Below the pieces are notes generated by a model that worked only from the letters and a program-made list of their open reading frames with translations, did not search any database and had not been told where the DNA came from. Positions 7,896 through 17,563 of a stretch of DNA of 64,000 nt are shown here, piece by piece (positions within the stretch are counted from its first letter, which is position 1; each line of letters begins with the position of its first letter). Source of the stretch: VFMC01 sp040398525 (GTDB taxonomy: Bacteria; Actinomycetota; Acidimicrobiia; Acidimicrobiales; Ilumatobacteraceae); assembly GCA_040398525.1 (NCBI GenBank), contig JBBATY010000011.1:1-64000 (forward strand), in the 5' to 3' direction. The position numbers and the translations under genes were made by a program.

Positions 7896-7970
7896 TTGGT
7901 CAGAATCGAAGCGGTTTGATCAGGCTCCGGCCGAACGTCTGCGCGCACCGCGTCGACCGATTCTGAACAA
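7896..7970. repeat. Interrupted inverted repeat
   Basis: TTGGTCAGAATCG (7896-7908) pairs with CGATTCTGAACAA (7958-7970), 12 of 13 positions, across a 49-nt spacer. It sits between convergent genes. It could be a transcript-end structure, a small RNA or a binding site; the sequence does not decide. Confidence 0.45.
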
Positions 7971-8043
7971 GTGGGGCTGGGCACACGGGGCCCTGCTCGC
8001 TCCTCGGGGTCGGCCGCGGCTCCGCCGGCGTGCCGGCCCGGTG

Positions 8044-10455
8044 CTACTCCGTCGGTTCGGGCGGGGCGGGCGAGGGCGGCGGCAGGTCGGTGATCCCGCC
8101 GGGGTCGCCCGTCGCGGTCGCCTCGATGGCCGCGGGCGGCGGCAGCGGCGGCTTGGGGATGTCGCCGTCGAAGCCGACGGTCTGCGACTCGTGGGCCGTC
8201 AGCGCCTTGGCGTGGTACGCCTCGAGCGCGTCGCGGTTGGCCGGGTCGTGGTACCAGGTGCCGTCGACGATCACGCCCTGGGTGCCCCGGTAGATGGCGT
8301 CGACGTCGTCGCCGAGGATCGTGTTGCGAGTGACCAGCGCGTGCGCGATCGCCAGCACGAACCAGCGGTTGTCGCGGATCAGCTGCGCGGCGAACTCGTA
8401 GCGCTCGCGCAGCTTGTCCTCGACCCGTGCGTCGAGCGAGTTGGCGGTCTCGGTGCCGTAGCCCTGCCACTCGAGCGGCGACGACAGCGTGTCGCCCATC
8501 GCCGCCCGACGCATCATGTGCGTGGCCAGCGCGGTGGCGGCACGCAGGTCGCCACCCACCCCCATCGAGTTGTCGCCGCCGAAGAACTCGCGCTCGGTGG
8601 GCAACGACACGATCGAGCACACCAGGTCGACGTCGGCGTCCATCCGCCAGTCGAACTTGCGGTCCTCGCGCGGGATCCAGCTGACGAAGCCGCCCACCGG
8701 GCCGCGTTGCTCGATGGTGGCGATGTCGATCATGTCGCGGGCGCGCAACAGGTAGGTGGTCACGGCGTGGCCGGCCTCGTGGATGGCGGTCTCCCAGCGC
8801 TCGAGCTCGGTGCTCGCCGCGCCGTCGGACAGGCCGTGCACCTTGAACGTGCGGGCCTCGAGCACATCCGCGAACGTGACGAAGTCGCGCCCGGCGCGGG
8901 TGGCCACGATCAGCGCCTCGTTCACCATGTCCTTGATGAGCGCACCGCTGCCGCTCGGCGTGCGGATCGCGAGCTGCTTCACCTGCTCGTCGGTCACCTG
9001 GTGGCGGATCTTGTTCAGGTAGCCGTCGAAGGTGCGGATGCGGCCCTCGAGGTTGGGGTAGCCGACGTGGTACTTGCGGTCGATGCGGCCGGGCCGCAGC
9101 AGGGCGGCGTCGAGCGATTCGGGCATGTTCGTGGCGAACATGATGAGCATCCGGTACTTCGGCGGCTGCTTGGGCTGGATGTTCAGGAACTGGCGGAGGC
9201 GGCGGGTCAGGAAGCCGCGGGGCTTCTTCAGGCCCGACATCTCGGTGAGGATGCGCTGCAGCGACCCGTCGAAGCCGCCCATGCCGCGGCCACCCGGCAT
9301 CATCAGGCGGAAGATGCCGCCGCGCCGTTCGGCGACGGCCTCGGCCTCGGTGCCGCGGCCGGCGAGCAGCTCTTCGGCGAGCACACCCTGTGCGTTCGAC
9401 GACAGGTGGTGCACGCCGTTGCACGAGTGGAAGCCGAGCCGCTCGGCCTGGCGGGTGACGAAGTCGCGTGAGGTCATCCCGCGGTTGCCCAGTGTGTCGG
9501 CCTCGTCGAAGAAGGCGATCACGCCGCCGTAGCGCAACGCCAGCTTGCGGAGCCGACGGAACAGCAGGAACACCTTCAGCACGCCGATGCCGAAGAACAT
9601 GTTGACGAACGCGCCCGGCTCGATGAACACGAACGGCTTGCCGGTCTCGCCGGCGACGGCCTCGGCCATCAGCGTCTTGCCGGTGCCGGGAGGTCCGTAG
9701 AGCAGGATGCCGCCCGGCACGTGGCCGCCCTTGGACTCGATCACCTCCGGGTTGTCGAGGAACATCACGTTCTCCTGCACCCGGGCCAGCACCTTGTCCT
9801 GGCCGTAGACGTCGGTGAAGCGGGTCGTGATGTCCTGCGGCATGAAGGTCTCGATGCCGCCGCGCGACAGCAGGTAGAAGATGCCGACGAACTGCACCAT
9901 GCCGAACAGCAGGCCGAAGAACAGCTGGAAGAAGAACGGCAGCCCGTTCGCGCCGAACGGCTCGTAGAGCAGCCGGTAGGGCGCCTCGGCGATGGCCGAG
10001 AGGAAGCTGACCCCCCAGATCTTCGAGAACAGCCAGATGAACAGGCTGCCCCACACGAGGGTGCGCACCAGGCGGCCCATGCGGAAGCGCAGCCACGGGT
10101 TGCGCCGGTCCCAGAAGCGGTTCCACCCACCCCAGATGCGGTGCGTCCAGAACCCGTGGTAGCGGGCCGAGCGCTCGCTGATCAGGTTGTGGATCTGGCG
10201 CAGCAGTTCGAGGCCGGCCAGGACGAAGATCCACCACATCGAGTCGCGCCGCATGCGGAACGCGTCGCCCCACGTCATCACGCCCTCGTTCTGGCTGTGC
10301 AACAGGGCGACGGAGTACAAGAAGACGACGGCGAGGAGGATGAACACCTTCACCCGGTCGAAGAACATCAGCTTGCGGCGGGTCTTCGGTTGACGTGCGT
10401 CGGGCAGCGCCTCGTGGATCGTGATCACGTCGGTGGGGACGATCGGCGCGTTCAC
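8044..10455 (-). CDS. FtsH-like membrane AAA+ metalloprotease, divergent
   Basis: An 803-residue protein with several N-terminal membrane segments (about residues 33-53, 73-90, 130-155, 172-198). An AAA+ module follows with Walker A GPPGTGKT at 254-261, Walker B VIAFFDEAD at 312-320 and arginine finger ALLRPGRIDRKY near 450-462. The zinc-protease motif HEAGH is at 559-563. Canonical FtsH is about 640 aa with two membrane segments; this one has a longer membrane domain and about 70 extra residues between Walker B and LTEMSG. A canonical FtsH lies at 60184, so this is a paralogue, perhaps for other substrates. GTG 10455 has GGAGG 8 nt upstream and overlaps the preceding lipoprotein stop (GTGA), so the two are coupled. 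Confidence 0.85.
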   Translation of the reverse strand: MNAPIVPTDVITIHEALPDARQPKTRRKLMFFDRVKVFILLAVVFLYSVALLHSQNEGVMTWGDAFRMRRDSMWWIFVLAGLELLRQIHNLISERSARYHGFWTHRIWGGWNRFWDRRNPWLRFRMGRLVRTLVWGSLFIWLFSKIWGVSFLSAIAEAPYRLLYEPFGANGLPFFFQLFFGLLFGMVQFVGIFYLLSRGGIETFMPQDITTRFTDVYGQDKVLARVQENVMFLDNPEVIESKGGHVPGGILLYGPPGTGKTLMAEAVAGETGKPFVFIEPGAFVNMFFGIGVLKVFLLFRRLRKLALRYGGVIAFFDEADTLGNRGMTSRDFVTRQAERLGFHSCNGVHHLSSNAQGVLAEELLAGRGTEAEAVAERRGGIFRLMMPGGRGMGGFDGSLQRILTEMSGLKKPRGFLTRRLRQFLNIQPKQPPKYRMLIMFATNMPESLDAALLRPGRIDRKYHVGYPNLEGRIRTFDGYLNKIRHQVTDEQVKQLAIRTPSGSGALIKDMVNEALIVATRAGRDFVTFADVLEARTFKVHGLSDGAASTELERWETAIHEAGHAVTTYLLRARDMIDIATIEQRGPVGGFVSWIPREDRKFDWRMDADVDLVCSIVSLPTEREFFGGDNSMGVGGDLRAATALATHMMRRAAMGDTLSSPLEWQGYGTETANSLDARVEDKLRERYEFAAQLIRDNRWFVLAIAHALVTRNTILGDDVDAIYRGTQGVIVDGTWYHDPANRDALEAYHAKALTAHESQTVGFDGDIPKPPLPPPAAIEATATGDPGGITDLPPPSPAPPEPTE

Positions 10456-11084
10456 GGGTTGATCCTCCAGGAGTCGAGCACGTCGAAGATCTCGTCGTAG
10501 TGCTGTTCGAAGCACTCCTCGGTGCAGAACAGGTCGAGCAGGTAGAGCCGTTCACCGGCGGGGTCGACGAACACCCCGCGGGCCTGGCTCACCCACGGGT
10601 CGTCGGCGGTCTCGCGCCGGTCGAACATGATGATCGAGCCGCTGATGCCGCGCTCGGTCTGCATCGGCTGGCTGACGTTGAGCCGCCAGTTCTCGGCCTC
10701 GTCCTCGGGCGGCGCCGCCGGGTCGAAGTCGAAGCCGAACGAGCGCATCGAAGCGATCGACACGCTCTCGGCGAGCTCCTGCGAGCGGATCGCGAACACC
10801 TGCGCGGTGCCGACAGGCTCGTCGCGCTCGCTGTCCTCGACGTGGCGCGGATCGGCATCGGCCGAGCCGTCGAGCACCCACACCTGGACCGGTTGGACCG
10901 CCGAGTTGGTGAGCTGGTCCTCGTCGTAGAACACGTCGGTGCGGTCGAACACGCTCCACGAGTACGGCACCCGGACGTACACCTTCTCGGTGTCGTTGCG
11001 CGCGTAGCGGTACTGCGGGTCGCCGCAGGCAGCGAGCACCGCTGCCACGACGCCCAACGCCACGATGCCGTGCCCCCGCCCCAT
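10452..11084 (-). CDS. Lipoprotein of unknown function, coupled to FtsH-like protease
   Basis: A 210-residue exported protein. The signal peptide GIVALGVVAAVLAAC ends in lipobox LAAC. The mature part has an N-terminal region NDTEKVYVRVPYSW and a C-terminal CTEECFEQHYDEIFDVLDSW with two close cysteines. I do not recognise the domain; it has the look of a membrane-stress or sorting factor of the PsbP/LpqN type, but that is a guess. Its stop overlaps the protease start, so the pair is probably made in fixed ratio and may act together at the membrane. Confidence 0.75.
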   Translation of the reverse strand: MGRGHGIVALGVVAAVLAACGDPQYRYARNDTEKVYVRVPYSWSVFDRTDVFYDEDQLTNSAVQPVQVWVLDGSADADPRHVEDSERDEPVGTAQVFAIRSQELAESVSIASMRSFGFDFDPAAPPEDEAENWRLNVSQPMQTERGISGSIIMFDRRETADDPWVSQARGVFVDPAGERLYLLDLFCTEECFEQHYDEIFDVLDSWRINP

Positions 11085-11196
11085 GAAGTGCACATCGTTG
11101 CAGATCAGCAGGGGTGCGTGCCTGCCCGGATGACTCGTCCGACCTGTGTCACCCGGCGGCTGCGTCGGCGGCGTCGGTTCGGGGATGATGGAGGTC

Positions 11197-12468
11197 ATGG
11201 CCGAACCCGACCCGAGCGTCGCCGCTGCGCCGCCCCCGCCCGATCTCGATGCCGACGGGCGGCCGGCAGCGGTCGCCCCGGTGGTCGGCCTCGACGCTGC
11301 GCGCCGGCGGCGCTGGCTCGGCCCGGCTGCCGCAGTGCTCACGGCCGCCGCTGCGGTGGTGGGCCTGGTGCTCGTGGTGAGCCGCGACACCCCGTCGACG
11401 GTGCCGGCCACCGACGTCACCCTGCCCGCCGCCACCACCACGATCGCGCCGGAGAGCACTGTCACCACCGTGATCGACACCACGGTGCCCGATGCATCCA
11501 CCACCACGATCGCGCCCGACACCACCGCCGTGCCCCAGTCGACGGTGACGACCATGGTGGTGCCCGCCGTCGAGGCCGCGGTGGTGACCGCCGGCCCGGA
11601 CGGCGTGTGGGTGATCGGCGGCGACGGCACGAAGGTGCAGTGGTGGAACCAACCGGCCGCGTTCGCCGTCGCTGCGCCCGACGGGTCGGTGATCGTCCAG
11701 ATCCATCAGCGCGGCGACATCTGCACGCTCGACGGCACCTGCACGCCCGCCGACACCACGCCGCTGCGACTCGTCGGTCCGAACACCTACGCGTTGGCAC
11801 TGTCGGAGGGCCTCCCCGGTGGATGGATGCGCCTGCACGACGTCGCCGGTCTGGTCGACGGCCGGGTGATGGCGCTCGTCGAATGGCAGACCACCGTCGA
11901 CGAGGGCCTGTACACCGAACCGGGTCGGCTCTACGCCGTCGATGTGCAGACCGGCGCGGTGACCACAGTCAGCGAGGCGTTCGGCGGCTGGGAGGAGGGC
12001 TCGAGCCGGCTCCACCTGGCCGAGAACGGCCTCGTGGTGGGCGAGTACTCGTCGAGCATCACCCGTTCGCTGTTCTCCGCCGTCGTGCCGGGCGGCGCCC
12101 CGCTCGTCACCGAGCCGCTCTCGGCGTCTGCCGTCGGCCTCGAGCCTTTCTACGACGACTGCGCCGACTGTCCGCAGCTCTATGCGATCGATGGCACCGG
12201 CACCGTGCTCGTCTGGATCCACGGCGACGATCTGGTGGTCCGCTCACTCGCGACGTCCACCGAGCGCAGGGTGCCCCTCGACGGTCGCGGCGACGGGGCC
12301 AGCGACATCGATATCGAACTGCAGGCCGAGGGCGACCTCGGCGGCCCGCTGCTGGTGGTCGTCGAGCATCGTTGGTCGTACAGCGAGCGACCGGCCGTGG
12401 TGCTGGTCATCGGTGACGAGGGTGTGGCCGAGTGGGATGTCGGCGCCCCCGACCGGGCCAGTCTCTGA
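11197..12468 (+). CDS. Membrane-anchored extracytoplasmic protein, unknown function
   Basis: A 423-residue protein with a Pro/Ala-rich cytoplasmic N-terminus and one membrane segment (WLGPAAAVLTAAAAVVGLVLVV, about residues 45-66). Then come a Thr-rich spacer (about 70-125) and a large C-terminal domain of short beta-strand-like units (GPDGVWVIGGDGTKVQWWN, GTVLVWIHGDDLVVRSLAT) that could form a beta-propeller. No catalytic motif is visible. ATG 11197 is chosen: GATGAT ends 7 nt upstream. It is divergent from the lipoprotein/FtsH-like operon and convergent with groEL across a strong hairpin. Confidence 0.75.
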   Translation: MAEPDPSVAAAPPPPDLDADGRPAAVAPVVGLDAARRRRWLGPAAAVLTAAAAVVGLVLVVSRDTPSTVPATDVTLPAATTTIAPESTVTTVIDTTVPDASTTTIAPDTTAVPQSTVTTMVVPAVEAAVVTAGPDGVWVIGGDGTKVQWWNQPAAFAVAAPDGSVIVQIHQRGDICTLDGTCTPADTTPLRLVGPNTYALALSEGLPGGWMRLHDVAGLVDGRVMALVEWQTTVDEGLYTEPGRLYAVDVQTGAVTTVSEAFGGWEEGSSRLHLAENGLVVGEYSSSITRSLFSAVVPGGAPLVTEPLSASAVGLEPFYDDCADCPQLYAIDGTGTVLVWIHGDDLVVRSLATSTERRVPLDGRGDGASDIDIELQAEGDLGGPLLVVVEHRWSYSERPAVVLVIGDEGVAEWDVGAPDRASL

Positions 12469-12495
12469 GCTGTCGCTCGTCGACGCCCACACGCG

Positions 12496-12527
12496 ACGAG
12501 GCCCCGGCGTTTCCGCCGGGGCCTCGT
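12496..12527. terminator. Bidirectional terminator hairpin
   Basis: ACGAGGCCCCGGCG, loop TTTC, then the perfect complement: a 14-bp stem between the convergent 11197 gene and groEL. There is no T-tract, as in many actinobacterial terminators. Confidence 0.82.
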
Positions 12528-12560
12528 GCAGTTCGATCCTGATCGGACGCAGTGCGTCGA

Positions 12561-14180
<1,620 letters not shown>

Positions 14181-14247
14181 GGATTCCTCCGCGTTGAGGG
14201 ACAGTTGGTGCTAACTGCAGGGGATTCGCACTCTCGGTGCGAGACTG

Positions 14248-14274
14248 CTAGCACTCTACGGCGACGAGTGCTAA
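14248..14274. promoter_or_regulatory. CIRCE operator (HrcA binding site)
   Basis: CTAGCACTC, 9-nt spacer, GAGTGCTAA: 8 of 9 positions pair between the arms, matching the CIRCE consensus. It lies across the groEL promoter and over the stop codon (14273-14271) of the upstream Lrp gene. A further half-site-like GTGCTAAC lies near 14207-14216. Confidence 0.92.
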
Positions 14275-14281
14275 CGAGCAA
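14253..14281 (-). promoter_or_regulatory. groEL promoter
   Basis: Minus-strand -35 TTGCTC (14281-14276), 17-bp spacer, -10 TAGAGT (14258-14253). CIRCE occupies the spacer and -10, so HrcA would block polymerase. The leader is about 65 nt. Confidence 0.75.
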
Positions 14282-14732
14282 CCCGCGAACGGCCGGTGGC
14301 CACCGGGACCTGTTCGAGCACCACGGTGGTGAAGGTCTCGGTGGCCGACAGCTCGCGCAGCCGCGAGAGCAGCGAGTTCAGCCCGGCGGTGCCGTTGCAT
14401 GCGACGTGGAGCTGGAAGTCGGTCCGGCCCGTGAGGTACGCCATCCAGACCACCTCGGGCAACTGCGCGGCACCCTCCTGGAACCGGGCGGCGTCGGCGA
14501 CGCGCACGTCGACCACGGCCTCGAGGGTGCGGCCGAGCCGGGCCTGGTCGAGCTCGATGGTGAAGCGACGGATCACGCCGAGGCGTCGCAGGCGGCGCAC
14601 CCGGTCGGCTGCCGCATTGGGCGACAGGTGCACCCGGGCGCCCAGCTCGGTCCAGCCGATCCGAGCGTCATCGGCCAGCACGCCGAGGATTTCACGGTCG
14701 ATATCGTCGAGGAGTTCGGAATCCGCAGCCAT
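14271..14732 (-). CDS. Lrp/AsnC family transcriptional regulator
   Basis: A 153-residue regulator. An N-terminal helix-turn-helix (LLDDIDREILGVLADDARIGWTEL, then LSPNAAADRVRRLRRLGVI) is joined to a C-terminal RAM ligand-binding domain (VWMAYLTGRTDFQLHVACN). ATG 14732 is set by CAGACT ending 6 nt upstream. Its stop codon lies inside the CIRCE element of groEL. It is divergent from a 115-residue protein of unknown function (start 14794), its most likely target besides itself. Confidence 0.88.
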   Translation of the reverse strand: MAADSELLDDIDREILGVLADDARIGWTELGARVHLSPNAAADRVRRLRRLGVIRRFTIELDQARLGRTLEAVVDVRVADAARFQEGAAQLPEVVWMAYLTGRTDFQLHVACNGTAGLNSLLSRLRELSATETFTTVVLEQVPVATGRSRVAR

Positions 14733-14793
14733 GGAACCAGTCTGCCACCGGATTCCGCCGACAACGCGGTGTGGTCGTCCGCACACTGATCGC

Positions 14794-15141
14794 ATGACCC
14801 ATGTCGAGCTGATCTCCACCGTCACCCGGGCCGTGCGCGCCCGCGGCGCCGCAACGGCACTGGCCGAGCTGCGTACCTCCCGACCGGCGTTCACCCCGGC
14901 CGGCTACCACGACACTGCCGCCGTGTTCACCGTGTGGGCCGTCGAGCGCCTCGTGGCCGCCGGCCTCGCCGACCGGCAGATCCTGTGGCACCCGCTCACC
15001 GATGTGCGCTCGATGCTCGCGTGGTGGGACGAGGCCACGCTCACCTCGGACGCGGCCCGTCACGGGTTCGTGCCGAGCACCCGCGCCGTGCTGGGCGACC
15101 CACTGCCGGGCGAGCCGGCCGAGCTGGCCCCGGCAGCCTGA
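14794..15141 (+). CDS. Hypothetical protein, divergent from Lrp regulator
   Basis: A 115-residue, mostly helical protein with no signal peptide or membrane segment (VRARGAATALAELRTSRPAF, then AVFTVWAVERLVAAGLAD). I do not recognise a family. CACACT ends 6 nt before the ATG, so the start looks leaderless, and the 61-bp divergent gap with the Lrp gene suggests Lrp control. Confidence 0.65.
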   Translation: MTHVELISTVTRAVRARGAATALAELRTSRPAFTPAGYHDTAAVFTVWAVERLVAAGLADRQILWHPLTDVRSMLAWWDEATLTSDAARHGFVPSTRAVLGDPLPGEPAELAPAA

Positions 15142-15208
15142 TCGCCCGCCGCCACCGGCCCGACACAGGTCACGCCCATCCGGCCCGTAGATGCCGGGTC
15201 GAGCCTCC

Positions 15209-15214
15209 TAGCCT
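15209..15214 (+). promoter_or_regulatory. -10 box of leaderless FAD-enzyme gene
   Basis: TAGCCT, 6 nt before ATG 15221. Confidence 0.55.
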
Positions 15215-15220
15215 GCGGGT

Positions 15221-16684
15221 ATGCAAGGAACAGCGCTACGCGTCACCGTCGTCGGAGGCGGTGTGTCCGGGTTGAGCTCGGCGCTCGCCCTCGCCCGTCA
15301 GGGCCACGAGGTCACCGTCGTCGAACGCGACGACACCCCGATGCCGGCCAGCGCCGACGAGGCCTTCGAGTGGGACCGTCGTGGTGCCCCCCAGGTCCGC
15401 CACAGCCACGCCTTCCTCGCCCGGCTGCGCAACCTGCTGCGCGACCGCTACCCGGACGTGTACTCGACGCTGCTCGCCGAGGGTGCCACCGAGATGCGCT
15501 TCGGCGACGACCTGCCGCCCACCCTGGTCGGCTTCGAGCCCGAGCCCACCGATGCCGACCTGGTGATGCTCGCCTGTCGGCGCACCACCTTCGAGTGGGT
15601 CCTGCGGCGCTTCGCCCTGGCCGAGGGTCGGGTGACGTTCCGCACCGGTACCGGCGTGGCGGGCCTGGTGGCCGAGCCGCTCCACGGCGTCCCGCACGTC
15701 ACCGGCGTGCGCCTGGCCGACGACACCGTCATCACGAGCGACCTCGTGGTGGCCGCATCCGGCCGGCGCAGCACCCTGCCGGACTGGCTCGCCGAGGTCG
15801 GCACCCGCACCGTGCCCGAAGAGGTCGAGGACACCGGCATCGTCTACTACTCGCGCTGGTACCGCCTGCGCGACGGCGAGGAGTACCCGCCGCGCAGTGG
15901 CCCGATCGGTGGCGACCTCGGCTACCTCAAGTACGGCGTGTTCGTCGGCGACAACCGCACGTTCTCGCTCACCTTGGCCACCCCGGTCGACGACGACGAG
16001 CTGCGCAAGCTGCTCGCCGACCCCGAGGTGTTCGACGCAGTCGGGCGCGAGCTGGTCGCCACGTCGCCCTACCTCGACGGCCGCGCCGAGCCGATCACCC
16101 CGCAGGTGCATGTGATGGCCGGCCTGCTCAACCGGTGGCGCGATTACGTCGTCGACGGCGAGCCGGTGGTCACCGGCCTGGTGGCCGTCGGCGACTCGGT
16201 GCTGTGCACCAACCCGCTCTACGGCCGCGGCTGCAGCACCGCCTTCTGGGGCGCCAACCTGCTGGCCGACGCCGTGGCCGCCTGCGACGGCGATCTGCGC
16301 GACATCGCCCTGGCCTACGACGCATCGCTACGGGCCGAGATCCACCCGTGGTATCGCAGCGGTGTCGAGCAGGACGCCGAAGCCCGCCGAGTGGCCGCCG
16401 CCCACCTCGCCGGCGTCGACCCGGACGGCGACACGTCCGACCCGCGCACGTTCATGCGTGCCGTGTTCCGCGACGGCCTGCTGCCCGCGATGCGCACCGA
16501 TGCCGTGGTGATGCGCGCCTTCTTCCGCAGCTTCAACCTGCTCACCGCCCCCGACGCGCTGGCGAAGGACGCCGACGTGGGCGCCCGGGTGTTCGCCGTG
16601 TGGCAGGACCGCGAGAACCGGCCGCCCGAGCCGCGCCTCGGCCCGGCCAACCGCTCCGACCTGCTCGCGCTCATCGCCGCCTGA
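15221..16684 (+). CDS. FAD-dependent oxidoreductase (monooxygenase/GGR-like)
   Basis: A 487-residue flavoprotein. The N-terminal dinucleotide fold is VTVVGGGVSGLSSALALARQGHEVTVVERD, and the second FAD contact is GDSVLCTNPLYGRGCSTAFWGA. The arrangement is that of the p-hydroxybenzoate hydroxylase / geranylgeranyl reductase / halogenase superfamily. No halogenase WxWxIP motif is visible. The substrate is unknown. It is soluble, since no membrane segment is seen. It is followed by fdhD after 17 nt, with a separate promoter between. Confidence 0.82.
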   Translation: MQGTALRVTVVGGGVSGLSSALALARQGHEVTVVERDDTPMPASADEAFEWDRRGAPQVRHSHAFLARLRNLLRDRYPDVYSTLLAEGATEMRFGDDLPPTLVGFEPEPTDADLVMLACRRTTFEWVLRRFALAEGRVTFRTGTGVAGLVAEPLHGVPHVTGVRLADDTVITSDLVVAASGRRSTLPDWLAEVGTRTVPEEVEDTGIVYYSRWYRLRDGEEYPPRSGPIGGDLGYLKYGVFVGDNRTFSLTLATPVDDDELRKLLADPEVFDAVGRELVATSPYLDGRAEPITPQVHVMAGLLNRWRDYVVDGEPVVTGLVAVGDSVLCTNPLYGRGCSTAFWGANLLADAVAACDGDLRDIALAYDASLRAEIHPWYRSGVEQDAEARRVAAAHLAGVDPDGDTSDPRTFMRAVFRDGLLPAMRTDAVVMRAFFRSFNLLTAPDALAKDADVGARVFAVWQDRENRPPEPRLGPANRSDLLALIAA

Positions 16685-16689
16685 GCCGG

Positions 16690-16695
16690 TACCGT
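16690..16695 (+). promoter_or_regulatory. -10 box of leaderless fdhD
   Basis: TACCGT, 6 nt before GTG 16702. Confidence 0.55.
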
Positions 16696-16701
16696 TCCGG
16701 C

Positions 16702-17553
16702 GTGGCTGCACGGCGCCGGAGCGACACCATCCTCGTCACGACCGTCGATCGCGACGGGTCGCGTCGACACCCCGACGAGCTGATCGTCGAAGAGCCGATG
16801 ACCATCCAGCTCGACGGTGCGGTGGTGGCCACCACGATGCGCACCCCGGGCCACGACTACGAGCTCGCCGCCGGGTTCTGCTTCACCGACGGCCTGCTCG
16901 CCGGTGCGCCGGTCATCGGTGTGCGCTACTGCGCCGACGGGTCGGCCGCAGCATCGCAGTTCAACGTCGTCACGGTCGAGACCGGGGGGCGGGCGCCCAC
17001 GCCCACGCCGCGCCTCGGCAACACCACCTCCAGCTGCGGCCTGTGCGGCAGCGAGGCGATCGACCAGCTGTGCGACCGCCTGTCCACGTTGCCCGACACA
17101 CCGCCGATCGACCTCGCCGTGCTGGCCTCGATCCCCGAGCGGGTGCTCGGCACCCAGGGCCTGTTCAGCGCCACCGGTGCCGTGCACGCCGCCGCGGCGT
17201 TCGACGCAACGGGCGAGGTGCTGCTGACGCGCGAAGACGTCGGCCGGCACAACGCGGTCGACAAGGTGGTGGGGCGGATGCTGCTCGACGGGCAGCTGCC
17301 GGCTACCGGGCTCGGGCTGTTCGTCAGCGGCCGGGCCAGCTTCGAGCTGGTGCAGAAGGCATGGGCGGCCGGGTTCTCGGTGCTCGTGGCGGTCAGCGCG
17401 CCCACGTCGCTCGCCGTGGCCACGGCCCGCCGCGCCGAGTTGCGCCTCGCGGGCTTCGTCCGCCAGGGGCGGCTCAACGTGTACAGCCCCGAGCGGATCA
17501 GCGACGATCCGCGTTGGGGCTCGCTCGGGCCCGAGGCCACCGTCTCGCCGTAG
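16702..17553 (+). CDS. fdhD: Sulfurtransferase FdhD
   Basis: Transfers sulfur from a cysteine desulfurase to the molybdenum/tungsten bis-pterin cofactor, needed to activate formate dehydrogenases. The 283-residue protein has the N-terminal EEPMTIQLDG, the essential CxxC in TSSCGLCGSE, REDVGRHNAVDKVVG and SGRASFELVQKAWAAG, all FdhD signatures. No formate dehydrogenase is in the window; the acetylene-hydratase-like enzyme at 615 is the only visible bis-pterin enzyme and could be a client. The TAG stop is the first half of the hemQ -10 box. Confidence 0.92.
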   Translation: MAARRRSDTILVTTVDRDGSRRHPDELIVEEPMTIQLDGAVVATTMRTPGHDYELAAGFCFTDGLLAGAPVIGVRYCADGSAAASQFNVVTVETGGRAPTPTPRLGNTTSSCGLCGSEAIDQLCDRLSTLPDTPPIDLAVLASIPERVLGTQGLFSATGAVHAAAAFDATGEVLLTREDVGRHNAVDKVVGRMLLDGQLPATGLGLFVSGRASFELVQKAWAAGFSVLVAVSAPTSLAVATARRAELRLAGFVRQGRLNVYSPERISDDPRWGSLGPEATVSP

Positions 17554-17556
17554 GCT
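17551..17556 (+). promoter_or_regulatory. -10 box of hemQ overlapping fdhD stop
   Basis: TAGGCT; its first three bases are the fdhD stop codon TAG. It ends 7 nt before ATG 17564. Confidence 0.58.
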
Positions 17557-17563
17557 GGGCGCC

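Larger units (their letters stand above)
7655..8043. other. Intergenic stretch between convergent genes, with assembly gap
   Basis: No credible gene. It holds a 100-N gap (7667-7766). Its right flank (7767-7821) repeats the 55 bases of 7612-7666 exactly, so real intergenic length is about 234 bp. The remainder has an interrupted inverted repeat (7896-7970) and no obvious promoter. Confidence 0.7.
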
